NCBI GenBank assembly: GCA_028551475.1
Contig: CM052361.1
Coordinates: 4,037,501-4,101,500, forward strand
Length of the DNA stretch: 64,000 nt
Source: Casuarina equisetifolia
Lineage: Eukaryota; Streptophyta; Magnoliopsida; Fagales; Casuarinaceae
Direction of reading: 5' to 3'
The notes below the pieces were generated by a model, which did no database searches, was not told where the DNA came from, and was given only the letters and a program-made list of their open reading frames with translations. Below, one piece after another: positions 1-11,080 of this stretch. The translations under genes were made by a program, and so were the position numbers. Positions within the stretch are counted from its first letter, which is position 1, and the number at the start of each line of letters is the position of its first letter.

Positions 1-71
1 CCTCGACTCTTGATTCTGATGCTATTGCCGGTCAACCTGTCTGCACGGGTACCACCATCTCTAAAGCTTAG
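1..71 (+). CDS. FERONIA-like receptor kinase, 3' end only (partial)
   Basis: Only the last 22 codons and the TAG stop are inside the window, read in frame from base 3. The encoded tail contains Ser-Thr-Leu-Asp-Ser-Asp-Ala-Ile and ends Ile-Ser-Lys-Ala. This matches the C-terminal tails of the three complete receptors downstream, which read SSLDS(D/E)A and end in SKA or SKP. The sequence after the stop also matches the 3' flank of the receptor ending at 51018, including a shared stretch reading acatgattttccaaag. The kinase itself lies left of the window and cannot be assessed. The tail is full length, like the copies ending at 41215 and 51018, and is not shortened like the one ending at 18743. 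It shows that the receptor array continues to the left. Confidence 0.8.
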   Translation, partial: STLDSDAIAGQPVCTGTTISKA

Positions 72-1200
72 GTCTTTTACATGATTTTCCAAAGTGTGTT
101 TAGATAGCGTGGAGTAGCTCTTTTTTTTTTTTTTTTTTTTTCCTTCAGCAATAGAAGTGTGGCGCAGTTCTTATTTGATGGTCTGACAAGCTTGGAAAAA
201 GTGAACATTGAAAAGAGAGAGGTATAAGTTTATATAAAGGTCAATAATTGCTCCGTTTTTGGAAAGAGGATGATTTCATATCTAGTTGATAATGTGTAGT
301 TGGCGAGTTTGTTATATCAAGAGGTAAGTAGTATATACTCTTTTTCAAATAAGGATACTAATAGCTTGGATGAAGGTCTTTCATTATTAGATCTTTTTTT
401 TAATTTTTTCTAATTTCATACATTTTGATGTTAAATCTAAAACTAAAAAGCTTTAAATAATATTTACTTTCAACTAAGTTAGGTATTTCTCAACATTAAC
501 TTGTATTCAATTAAGGTTAACAAATGTTCAAAAATAGTGTATGCCTTATCTTAGTACTATTCACCATTTTACAGTTTGTTTGATATTTAAGCTTGTCCCT
601 TTCTGCTCTTACAAGCTTAATGGCTAATATCGTTGGATAATAATCTGGTCCAGAGGTACAATTGTCAGAAATTCAATTGGCGAGAAAAAGAAACTCAAAC
701 CATAGAGAAGCTGAAGAATGGAGCCAAATTGGAAGAGCGATCTAGGAGTGGCTAAGAGAAAATTTGGAAAATAACTAGAACATTTTATTTGCTTGACTAA
801 CAAAATCATGTAATAAATCCTATTTTTAATACATGCATGGACTTTTCAATAAGGAAATAATATTCACATATTTCAAAGAGATATTGCCCCCATAGGAACA
901 GTGTATTTGATTCCCTAATTATGCACAATCTCCAACGACAATCCTTGAATTGTAATGCCAGACCGACTAGCATTTTCTGTTCAAAGATTTCCCCGACTGT
1001 TGGACATCACTTTAATTATCACTTTGACAAAGTTATTCATGAAAGCAATGCCTCTTTCTTAAAGTCATATTAATAGTCTTTTCGGTCCTGACTTTCTTTT
1101 TTGTTTTTGAAATACTCTTTTGAGTATTATAAATATTATGTCTAGTTTATATTAAGCTTCACACAAACTTTTTGCAATGATTATGTGTTATGTGGACACA
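72..1200. other. Receptor 3' flank followed by unassigned AT-rich spacer
   Basis: Bases 72 to about 245 match the 3' flank after the receptor at 48400-51018 (a poly-T tract, then a stretch around caatagaagtgtgg and the phrase gtcaataattgctcc). They are probably 3' UTR plus downstream sequence. From about 250 to 1200 the sequence is AT-rich with no credible gene. A short minus-strand frame at 624-809 has no recognisable features. Confidence 0.5.
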
Positions 1201-1900
1201 TAATTTCCTGTCTTTATTCATCAAGATACGTTTAACTAAGGCTGTTAAAAAATACAAAAATAATAAGCCAAAAACGTTCGCGAACACAACAGTTTGGAAC
1301 TAACAAATTAACCTTGAATTCTTTTTATACTCTAACCAAGTAATAAAATTGCTGATCGCTAATGAGATAAATGCACCATCCTTTTCACAACAACATTTGT
1401 GATCAGAAAAAAAGAACAATTATTTTGTAGTCTTTTCTTTTTGTCTCATTTTTTGTTTGATGATCTCAATAAGTCCGCGTAAAAATATGCCCCCTAGAGA
1501 TGGGAAGGTCGGTGATGCACTCACATAGGCCAATAATTGTCCTACCAGGATTGGCTTTCATAAAGTAAAGGTTGCGAAGAAGAAGAAGACAGATCAACTA
1601 ATATGCCCCACTCGTAAATATTTAAGTGCACCTAACAATATTGATGGAAGACCTAGAGGAAGGCCTGAAAGGCCAAGTAAATCATGTTTCACGAGGAGGA
1701 TGAGAGAGGCATGGATGATATGAACGTGTAAAGCTTAAGTCATTTCATATTGTCAACATCTTTAGTACAATCATTTATCTGAGAAAAATTTATAAAATTC
1801 TGTATTTTTTGACTCAATTAAAAATTCATTCTTGCCAGATTTTTTGAAGGAAAAAAATTATTTAAGTTAACAAAATACTATTGGAAGATTGTAAAAAAAT
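1200..1900. repeat. Dispersed cassette-flank repeat, copy A, left part
   Basis: This stretch matches blocks at about 6480-7260, 27440-28260 and 32460-33030. Shared landmarks are the phrases aaccgttcgcgaacac, caataattgtccta, tttataaagtaaag, attgatggaagaccta and gtaaagcttaag, in the same order. No protein is convincingly encoded. The copy is interrupted by a LINE from about 1900 to 5507 and resumes afterwards. Confidence 0.7.
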
Positions 1901-1917
1901 GAAAAGTAAAAGGAAAG

Positions 1918-2038
1918 GAGCAAAAAGTCATATCTGAAAATAAGTTTGCGATACTAGCAGAGGAAACACCTTCCACCACCATAAGTCTTATTGGAGATTT
2001 TGGATTAATGGGGGACGAGAATCCACCTCCTAATAAAT
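1918..2038 (+). pseudogene. LINE ORF1 C-terminal remnant
   Basis: Read in frame from 1918, this gives about 39 codons ending at a TGA that overlaps the ORF2 start. It includes NKFAILAEE, which resembles the NxFAxLxEE-like motif near the end of many plant L1 ORF1 proteins. The RNA-binding and zinc-knuckle parts are absent because the element is truncated on this side. The motif match is by eye, so confidence is moderate. Confidence 0.5.
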
Positions 2039-5000
2039 GAAAGTACTTTCATGGAATATAAAGGGGTTAAATAAAAGCCCTAGAATAAGGGTAGCAAAAT
2101 TTGTTCTATCCCATTCTCTCCATATTATTATTTTGATTAAACATAGAGTTAAAGAAGAAAATACAAATGCACTCTTGAAGTTTGGATTTTTAGATTGGAA
2201 ATATATTCATAACTACAATTCTAGTAGTCATGGTAGAATTTAGGTTCTTTGAAAAGCCTCAGAATTACAATTTATAGTTAAAGGTTTCTCATCTCAAGTC
2301 ATCCATTGCCTCATTGAAAAGCCAGGTATGCACCCATACTTGTTGTTTGCCATATATGCAAGTAACTTAGAAGTTGAACGTAGAGAGTTATGGGCTGACC
2401 TTACAAGTTTTGATACTCTGAATGTAAACAATATTATTTGGTTACTCATGGGAGATTTCAATGAAATACAGAATATCAATGAGGGAATTGGCCCAAATGT
2501 TAGATGGACACAAGGAATGGAGAATTTAAATGAAATGGTTGAGAATATAACATTGATTGAACCTCCATTCTATGGTCCTTTATTCATATGAACAAACAAA
2601 GGCTTAAGAACTAATCTTTGAGCTAGCAAAATTGATAGGGTCTTTACTAATGCAGAATGGGTGCTTCATTTTGATAGATTCACAATTGAATTTTTACTTC
2701 TTGGTGTATCATATCACTCTCCATGTTTCGTACAATTTGGAAATGACACAATCAGGAAGAAATCTCCATTCAGATTCTTTAATTTTTGGACTGATTGCTC
2801 AAATTTTTTGGATACAGTAACTTCAGTATGGCAACAAGAAATAAATGGCTCAAAAATGTTTCAAGTTGTGCAAAAATTAAAAGCTTTAAAGCCTTATCTC
2901 AAGAAACTCAATGCCACCTATTTTGGAGATTTGCACCAGAAGGTGAAGGATGCAAGAGAAAATTTAAAGCAAATTCATAGCAGGTTAAAGATTAATCCTT
3001 GTTGTCCATATACACGTTCTGAGGAGAAATCACAACTTAAGCAACTCCTTGATATGAGTAAACATGAAGAAATCCTTCTCAAATAAAAATCAAGAAACTT
3101 ATGGTTAAAAGAAGGGGATAACAACAGTAAGATTTTTTTTGCATCATTGATGCAGAGGAGAGCTTAAAACAAGATCAATAAACTAGTATTAGAGGATGGC
3201 TATATTATTACAGACAAGCAGGAATTGAGATTTGCTATTATTTCCTATTATCAGTCAATTCTTGGCAACTCTAGAAGTATTCCTATCAACTCTGAAAAGT
3301 ATGCTTCTCTATTCTAGGACGACATTAGTGAATTGCTTAATTTGCCAAATTTTGAATGTTCTGATGTTATTAAAGCACTTTGGGGCATTCATGATTTTAA
3401 AGCTCCTGGGCATGATGGTTATAATAGTTTGTTTTATAAGAAAACATGGCCTATTATTGGAAGGAATGTAGAAGATGTTGTATTAGAGGTCTTCTCTTCT
3501 AGGAACTTACTGAAAGCTATAAATTCAACATTGCTCTCTTTAGTCCCTAAAGTTCCCAATCCAAGTTGCACCAAGGATTACTGACCAATAGCATGTTGTA
3601 ATGTTATATATAAAATCATTTCTAAGATGCTTGTTGAAAAGATAAGCCTCATTTTACCTTCAGTGGTTAGTTATAATCAAACAGCTTTCATTAAAGGGCA
3701 ACAGATTTCAGAGAATATTATGCTTTGTTAAGAACTTTTGCATAACTATCACAAGGGAGACAAAGGTAAACGTGTGGCCATAAAAATTGATCTTATGAAA
3801 GCATATGACATGGTCAAATGGGATGCAGTATTGGGAGTTTTGAAAGCCATTAACACCCCTCAGTACTTGGTTGATCTTATAAGTGAGTGTATTACTACAA
3901 CAAGATTTTCAATCAATTTCAATGGAGAACATGCATGATACTTTAAAGGTACTAATGGATTGCGACAAGGTGATCCCTTATCTCCATATTTATTTGTATT
4001 GGTTATGGAGATACTCAATAGAATTATTATTTCAAAGACCTCTACAGTGGTGTTTAAATTTCATTGGTGCTACAAATAAGAAAAAATCACTCATTTATGT
4101 TTTGTTGATGATTTATTTCTCTTCTCTCATGGTGATGTGAATTCAGTCCTATGTTTTATAGAAGCTTTGGAGGAATTTGCTGATCTTACAGGCTTAAAGT
4201 ATAACCCAAGTAAGTGTCAAATTTTCTTTTCTAGGTTATCAAAACAATAACAACTTCTTATACTTGATCATACTCCTTTCTCGAAGGGTTCACTCCCTAT
4301 TAGATATCTTGGAGTCCCTCTTATTACGAAAAGACTAACTCAAGTTGATTGTAAAAGTCTAACGGATAAAATATTTAGAAGAATAGAAAGTTGGGGAATG
4401 AAACATCTAAGCTATGCAGGAAGATTACAATTGGCGAAATCTGTCCTCATTTCTACTTGTACATTTTGGATGCAAGTCTTCTTATTGCCAAAACAAACTA
4501 TTTATGAGATTGAGAAAAAGATAAGGAAATTCTTATAGGCAGGTAATATAGATGTGCATCGTCCTCACAAAGTAGCTTGGCAAACTGTTTGTTCACCGAA
4601 GAAGGAAGGGGGATTAGGTTTACTGAACCTCAAAATTTGGAATAAAGTCCTTTTAGGACGTATGCTTTGGAATCTCATTAATCTCCTAGAAGGCTCATTA
4701 TGGAGTAAATGGATTTACAATACAAAGTGTAAAAGAACCTCAGTAATGTAGTTGGACATAAAAGATACCATGGCTTGGAGTTGGCGGGGTCTCCTCAAGT
4801 TAAGGCCCACACTTACCTTTGTTTTCTCGAGTCCTACATATTGTTGCCAAAAGATTTATAATGATCTTCGGCAAGTTGGAGAAACAGTGAATTGGTATAA
4901 TTTAATTTGGACAGGTGGCATTAGCAAACATAATTTCATTGGATGGCTTGTTTGTAGGGACAAACTTTCTACAGTAACAAAAATTGTACGATGGCTTCCT

Positions 5001-5400
5001 TCAGTAAACATATATTGTGATTTTTGTCAATCTCATTTAGAAAATAGAAGTCATCTCTTTTTTGAATGTGCATGGACAAGGATGATTTGGAAAAGTATTC
5101 TTGCTCAGAATGGAATCCAACGTGACATTGGAGGATAGAATGAAGAATTATAATGGATGATCAAAACAATAAAATAAAAGGATTTAGCTGCCAAATTTCT
5201 AAAGATATCTTTCTTAGCTTGTATTTATTGTATATGGGCTGAACGAAATAGACGACGTTTTCAGGGGAAAACAATGGATATCCCTATTCTCTTAGTGAAA
5301 ATAAAGAAGATAGTACAAAGGAGAACTTCTTTGTTTAGAAATATAAAATCTTCTCAATGCAATGTTATTTTGGGTGAGATTTAGAGGCTTCTGACTTTCA
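2037..5400 (+). pseudogene. LINE ORF2 (endonuclease / reverse transcriptase), multiply broken
   Basis: ORF2 of plant L1 elements nicks target DNA and copies the element RNA. It begins at ATG 2037 with the AP-endonuclease motif VLSWNIKGLN. The endonuclease motif MGDFNEI follows near 2449-2469. Reverse transcriptase landmarks are KAPGHDGYN near 3400-3426, KIDLMKAYD near 3784-3810 and FVDD at 4099-4110, where Val replaces the usual Ala of FADD. A C-terminal zf-RVT-like segment with WYNLIW and a CxxC...H...C pattern lies at about 4890-5090. The reading is cut by many in-frame stops and several frame changes (for example near 2243, 2591, 3086, 3584, 3938 and 4539), so no full protein can be made. 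It is an old, dead copy on the same strand as the receptor genes. Confidence 0.85.
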
Positions 5401-5507
5401 TCTTTTCATCGATATGGTAACTTTTGTAATACTGGGGTATGCCCCATGTGCTTTTGTACTTTAATATGTATTAATACAATTTACCTTTCTACCAAAAAAA
5501 AAACAAG

Positions 5508-5990
5508 AAAGAAAAACTCCTCTTATGTGCAAGGATAAACGTCCATTTTAAATCATTTTAAAGACAAAATATGAAATAATAAGATAATATAAAATGATTA
5601 AAACATCTTAAGTGTGCTTGGCTTCCATTCCAGTCACTTTCATGAATAAAGTGAAATAATCAGCTTAAGAACTACAGGTATAGAGAATGATTACTTCCAT
5701 CACAATTCTTTAGGGTTTGGTAGTTTTCTATGTACACAGGGGGCGCAACCTATATATCCTACCTCTTTTATATAGAATGGAGGCATGGGATTAACTTCTT
5801 TCACAAAACACTTATTGATAACTTTTAGGTCCTACTTTTTCCATAGCAGAATTTGTAATTTTACAACGACAATTTGGTAACTTCCTTGTGAAGTTTCTAC
5901 TAAATCAGGGATTAATAAGAGAAGCTAAAGCTTATAAAGTGAAAAAAAAATTTAAGTATTAATCAAGGAGAGTAGTTCTAAAATAGCACT
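5508..5990. repeat. Dispersed cassette-flank repeat, copy A, right part
   Basis: This continues the repeat broken by the LINE. It aligns with about 7275-7800 and 33060-33440, sharing gataatataaaa, ttacttcca and a block around atttgtaattttaca. No coding sequence is visible. Confidence 0.65.
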
Positions 5991-6480
5991 AAGCCGCTAG
6001 ACAAACCTACTGACGTACTATTTCAGAACCGCACGCTTATTCCGCATGGAACACCATTTTAGCTGCTCAAATGGCGCGCTTTTAGCAATTGAGCACCGCT
6101 TGGCCACCCGATCCAATGTGTCCACGAAGGTCATATTCTTGGGTTGAGATCGTGCAATCTTGATCCCTATAACTTCAATTCTATCTCTCTCTCAACCTAT
6201 ATAGATAGCCTTATAAAAACCCAAAATCTTTCTAATCTTCATCATTAAAAGGATTTACAATATACATTGGGGTTGTAAGCAATGCTCGAAGTTAGCCCAT
6301 CGGATCACTTCCGAAGCTTTAGTACGGTGTCCGAAGCCGGCATTAGCAAGTCTTTAATAAAGCAGGCTCAAGTTCCTGAGGCCGAGTCACTGCACTGTTA
6401 AATAACCTGGATCTCATCACCCAGTGAGTCTCGGACCAAGACCATGTTAAAGTGGATGCGTTAACGAAGGCTATAAATCC
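5990..6480. repeat. Spacer block shared with 27000-27450
   Basis: From about 6170 the sequence matches about 26990-27450: tagccttataaa, gcccatcggatcacttcc, gccggcattagcaa and gaccatgttaaagt occur in the same order. The second copy carries about 150 extra bases (roughly 27085-27245). Bases 5990-6170 hold nothing I recognise. Confidence 0.55.
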
Positions 6481-7895
6481 AGGCCATTGGGAACAACAGT
6501 TTGGATCACAAAGTTGTGTAAACTAAGGCTATAAAACAAACCAAAACCGTCCGCGAAAATAACAGTTTGGATCTAACTAATTAAACTTGAATTAAGTTTT
6601 ATCTAGAATTCCTAACAAAATAATAAAATTCGTGATCAATAATGAGATAAATGCACTATCCCTATCATAACAACGTTTTATTCATAAAAAAGGGGCCAAC
6701 AACGTTTGTCTTGTCTTCTTTTGTAGTTTTATTTTTTGTATGATGATATCAATAAGACCAAGTAGATAGCTACCCAGTACAGGTGTGTGGCTCCACGACT
6801 TACGCTCTAAGACCAACAATTGTCCTACAACTCTTATTACATGGAAAAGATCAAGAGGAAAAGAGGGTGAAGAAATGTGGTCTACTTAATCGTTATCGTA
6901 AAAGAGCTCTTATAAAGTAGAGATCATGAGGAAGAAAGATAAAGAAATATGATCCACTTATAAATATTTAAGCACCCTTAACATTATTGATGGAAGACCT
7001 AGACGAGACTTAAAAGGTCAAGCAAGTCGTGCTGCACGAGGAGGATGACAAAGGCATGGATCATGTGAATCTGTAAAGCTTAAGCCACTTCACGCTGTCA
7101 ACATCTTATGTCCAATCATTTTTCGTAGAAAATTTAAAATTCTTTAGGTATGGATGTATTTAAATATTCATTCTTATTAGATTTTCTGAGGAAATTACTC
7201 TCTGCATCGTTAAAGCTTTAAAAATTTGTTGAGTTAACATACTGTATTATGTTTTTAAAAAATGAAAACAAAAAGCAATCCTCTAATGTGTGAAGATTGA
7301 CTTTCACTTTAAATAATCTTAATGAAAAGACGTCAACACTAAGATAATATAAAAAATTAAAGTAATAATAATTAGGTTATATGTGAAAGTTGGTTTTCAT
7401 CCCTATCACTTTTAGAAACAAAGTGAACAATCATCAATTCCATAAGAATAGGAACAAGAATGTTCACTTCCATCATTATTCTATAGAGTTTGGAGGTTTG
7501 CTACCTATTTTAAACAAGCGCAATCCATTCATGGCCTACCCGGTATGACCTCATGGAAAATGAGGGCTGTCTTATACCTCTTTTATATGGATAGGAGGGC
7601 TTATGATTAACTTCGTTCCTCAAAATACTTCTTTGCATCACTTAGATTATTCTTTGTTTTTCTTTTTTTTTTTTTAAGATAGTAACATTTTCCATAGTAG
7701 AATTTGCAATTTTACAATGACAATTTGGAGACTTTTTTGTAAAGTTTACGCTAAATTACTGATTAAGATAAGAAAATATAAGAGAAACCTTTCTAAAGTG
7801 ACAAAATTCAGGCAGTAATTTTCCTAAAAAACCTAGAAACCAATTCTGAAACATCCCTTTCTTTTAACTTTCAGTATTTGCCCATGCGTAAAGTT
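6480..7895. repeat. Dispersed cassette-flank repeat, copy B (uninterrupted)
   Basis: This is the most complete copy of the non-coding flank repeat. It contains every landmark listed for copy A in order, and is continuous across the point where the LINE sits in copy A (about 7250-7290). It ends near an actttcagtattt phrase that is echoed at about 33550 (actttcagtaatt). Confidence 0.65.
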
Positions 7896-8400
7896 GGACC
7901 TGAGAAAAGTTGGTACATCCTAATAGGTAAAGCTGAATTAGTGGAGCGAAGAATCCCATTAAGATATATTTTCTTTTTCTGCCGACAGAATGATATTGGT
8001 TTCTCTTTAGACATCGTTTGCATCTCTCTCTCTCTTTCACTTTTTCTTTTTACTTTTGGTTTTTGTATTATTTTGGACCTAAGAAAAGTTAGTACATCCT
8101 AATAGGTAAAGCACAAATAGTGGAACAAAGAATCTCATAAAGATATATTTTCTTTTTCTGCCGACAGAATGCTTTTGGTTTCTATTTAGACATTGTTTGC
8201 ATCTCTCTCTCTCTCTTTCACTTTTTCTTTTTACTTTTTCTTTTTATATTATTTTGGACTTAAGAAAAGTTGGTACATCCTAATAGGCCAAGCTGAATTA
8301 TTGAAGCCAGGAATTAATTATAAGTATATTGGCTAAGATATATTTTCCTTTTCTGCCGACAGTTTGTTATTGGTTCCTCCTTCAGAAAGCCCATTGGATG
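7896..8400. repeat. Tandem direct repeat, about 180-bp period, nearly three copies
   Basis: Units begin at 7896, 8075 and 8255 with a ggacct(g/a)agaaaagtt-type start, followed by tacatcctaatagg, a polypyrimidine run and ctgccgacag. The periods are 179 and 180 bp, and the third unit diverges after about 100 bp. Single related copies occur at about 10690-10800 and 34550-34720. The open frame across 7878-8102 is a product of the repeat and does not look like a gene. Confidence 0.8.
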
Positions 8401-8901
8401 CTATTAACCTACATTATTAAACACTAATGCTGCTCTTTTTTACTTTAACAAAATAAAATCTTTAATGGATGCGATTTAAGCCATTTAGAAATGAAAAAAA
8501 TGAACAAGAGTTTCATTAAAGAATTGCTATTTTTTGAAATATCAAGTAAGATTGCTATTTTTTTGGTAGGTAAATGAGGAATATGGGGGAATCAAGTGTC
8601 AAATCTAAGATCTTTTGGTTCTGGCATAAGCTACCAACTATGTAACATTTCTGTCAACAAGATTACTAAAAGTTAAATTATTTTTCTTCAAGGTTTTGGA
8701 GAGATGTACTTCGCTATTCCTTCTTTTAGATAGGATACAAACCCTTATATAAAATGGTTTTTTTCCTTCAACTGTCCTTGCATTAACTTTCGAGCATATA
8801 AACTGTTATACATTTCTTTTTCTTTTATTTTTATCATGTCTCTTTTCTTTACTCGCTACTCGGTAAACTAAGATGTAGGAAGATCATTCGGTAGTAGTGA
8901 C
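8401..8901. other. Spacer and degraded RALF promoter region
   Basis: The block around gatgctattaacctacattatt is shared with about 10810 and 34695. The last 60 bases before 8902 resemble the region just upstream of the functional RALF-like genes (ctttactcgctact compared with cttcactctcacta at 13645), but the TATA box found there is missing. No gene is seen. Confidence 0.45.
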
Positions 8902-9084
8902 TTGAAACGGAATACTGGAATCTGGTGCGATGGCCACCTCCATGAATGCCTCATAGGGGAAGACTTGGAATTGGAGTCGCTCATGACTCCTCATGTCAGC
9001 CTGATTCTTGCTGCTAAGAACCAAGATTTTGACACCCAAAATAAGAAAAGGGAAGCCGGGGAAATATGGATGCTAAGTATCTAG
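8902..9084 (+). pseudogene. RALF-like peptide pseudogene, signal peptide deleted
   Basis: The frame encodes CDGHLHECL, then GEDLELESLM and a LIL segment. It aligns with the prodomain of the three intact RALF-like genes (CDGRLSECL, EDDLELEFLM, SRIL). In the intact genes about 40 codons with the ATG and signal peptide lie between the aaaaggaat leader and the CDG codons. Here the leader joins almost directly to CDG, so an internal deletion removed them. There is no ATG start: the frame opens at TTG 8902. The region after SRIL reads through unrelated residues to a stop at 9082-9084 with no conserved cysteine pair. The gene is dead as a secreted peptide but marks a further ancestral cassette. No receptor follows before the next RALF gene. 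Confidence 0.75.
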
Positions 9085-9720
9085 CCATTGGTTGGGAAAA
9101 CCTTAAGAACACTCGTCAATATGGTACGAACATCTCTAAATTTAAGGCTGACCGGAAAAACCGCGTGACTATCCACGACCGCGGCGATATGTGGGCGCGC
9201 GTTTTTTTCGACTCTAGACGTGTTCTCCCATTTCTTTTTCTTGCACTCATTTTCTTTCCTTCCTTTTGTCTGTGACTTTACGATTTAATTGAAATGAACT
9301 TGTCGTGTCAATAAGTGAATGGGTTTAGATTTTTTGACTTAGTAGTTGAGTTTGTAATAACTGATATCAGAAACTTCCCACCTCCCGCGTTGACGAGCAG
9401 GGGAACAGTTGACGGCCACTCAGAAGTAGGCCGTAATGGTCGTAGCAAAGTTTTTCAAGATATGTTACACTACATTCTACTAGTGCTATGAATTCATTTT
9501 GGGTATGCAATTGTCTTTTCTCATGTTTTTGTATCTTTTGATGGAGATATCCCCCAATTTCCTCAACATAGGAAACACGCGCGGGACTACTATTCTTGAA
9601 CCAAAACGGAAGTCAGTTGTACGGCTTCCAAGAGGGATCAGCAACAAATCCTCTCTTTATTATCTATTGCTCTTCGGAATAAAAAGAAAAGATTACTTAG
9701 TTGGAATAATTTTCTGATCT
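9085..9720 (+). repeat. 3' flank of the decayed RALF copy
   Basis: Bases about 9540-9670 match the sequence downstream of intact RALF genes (14285-14415 and 36950-37050): a tggagat/gttggaga block, a caatttcc block and gtacggcttcca. This supports the RALF pseudogene call. The open frame at 9066-9275 is not a convincing gene, although its start reads KYLAIG, weakly like a canonical RALF YISY region. Confidence 0.5.
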
Positions 9721-10430
9721 TTTTTTTTTTGGACAACTAACCTTGGCTCAATTGGTGGCCAAGGTGGTCCTAGGTTTGACATTTCTCACCCTCAAAATTC
9801 CCTTATACCTAACTAAAAAAAAAATTAATTTTCATTATGATGTGAGTTTATTTATCTAAGAACAAGATGCTATAAAGACTTAGCAGTATATTTTAGCATT
9901 ACAAACTCATCCAAGAGAAAATTAAGTTTGGTATTCTCCATCTATGACATATCAAAACATTCATCTAAGAGGATTTAATATTTATAAATAAAGCTCATCT
10001 AAGAGAAAATCAAGTTTGAAAATTTTCAGTTATGATACAATAAAATATTTGCTTGAAAAGGTTTAATATTCATAAATAGATAAATTCTCTCATATATTGT
10101 TTTTATGATTATAACCAACAAAATTATTATTTTGATAAAATTATTTTGAAAATGTTTATAATTTCATTAAAACTATATATAATAAATACATACTAAGAAA
10201 TAAGATTTAAAAAACTTTGAAGCAAAATTTTTTTTTTAGTTGATTTAAGCATCCATTACAACTTAGAATTTTAATTGTTGATGATCCTATAAAGCTCATG
10301 TTGAGTAAGAAAATTTTACTAAATTTATTTAGTTTATGTACATTGAAAGAAAAAGTGAGATATGCTTTTAAATTGAGACTCATAAAAATTATAATATAAA
10401 TCAATGTGAGAGAGTCATCTAAATAATACT
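9721..10430. other. AT-rich spacer, no gene seen
   Basis: The sequence is low-complexity and AT-rich. The phrase catctaagagaaaatcaag and near variants recur two or three times between 9905 and 10015. I see no gene; the minus frame at 10207-10497 has no recognisable features. Confidence 0.4.
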
Positions 10431-11080
10431 TCTTTTGTACAAAGAGTATAGAGCTCACTATAGGTATGAAGCTCTCCGACATACTTACCAAGATCAATAA
10501 TTGTCCTAACGTTGATATTATATGCTAAAGATAAAGAGAAAAAGAGGATGAAGAGAAGAGTCCTACTTAATTTTATCCTACAAGTGCTCTTTCAAACTAA
10601 AGATTATGAAGAAGAGAGATAAACAAGCATGACCAACGCCTCTCTCTCTCTCTCCCTCCCTCCCTCCCAGTTTTTTTTTTTTCCCTTTTTGGGACCTAAG
10701 AAAACTTGGTACATCCTAATTGGTCAAGATAAATTAATGGAACAAAGAATCTAATCATGAATATATTAAAAGCGATGATTTGTTGTTGGTTTCTCTTCCG
10801 AAAGGCCCATGGGATGCTATTGGCGTACATTATTAAACACAAATGGTGCTCATAATTTCTTTAAGAAAAGAAAATCCTCAATTGATCAGATATAAGTCAT
10901 TTAGGAATTAAAAAATAAACAAGAATTTCATCAAAGAACGCTAGGTAATAAATTTAAAATTATCAAGTAAAGTTACTAGAAGTTAAATTGGTCTTTCTCA
11001 AGGTTTTGTAGAACTGTGTTATGTTATTTTTTTTTTTAGATTAGATAATAAATTCTCATTGAAAACTTCCCCACAAGTAG
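10430..11080. repeat. Fragments of cassette-flank repeats
   Basis: Bases 10445-10620 match the caataattgtcct part of copies A-D. Bases 10690-10800 match one unit of the 180-bp repeat, and 10803-11030 match 8395-8710. A CT/CCCT run lies at 10632-10670. It is non-coding. Confidence 0.55.

Larger units (their letters stand above)
1900..5507 (+). mobile_element. 5'-truncated L1-type LINE retrotransposon, defective
   Basis: This is a non-LTR retrotransposon of the plant L1 class. It retains the last part of ORF1 (about 1918-2038), a broken ORF2 (2037 to about 5400) and an A-rich 3' end at about 5493-5507. The flanks are the two halves of a repeat that is continuous at about 7250-7290, so the insertion point can be placed there by comparison. 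An exact target-site duplication could not be read because both junctions are A-rich. The 5' boundary is uncertain by about 20 bp. Truncation inside ORF1 is typical of incomplete target-primed reverse transcription. Confidence 0.85.

Noticed and set aside
6290..6350. Resemblance of gcccatcggatcacttccgaagc to 5S rRNA (Cassandra-type TRIM)
   Set aside because: Only short chance similarity; the A-box, intermediate element and C-box order of 5S RNA is not present.
7878..8102. Short plus-strand protein
   Set aside because: Created by the 180-bp tandem repeat and a polypyrimidine run; not conserved in the next unit.
9066..9275. Possible displaced canonical mature RALF (KYLAIG near its start)
   Set aside because: Only a weak resemblance, no cysteines at the expected places, and a different frame from the prodomain.
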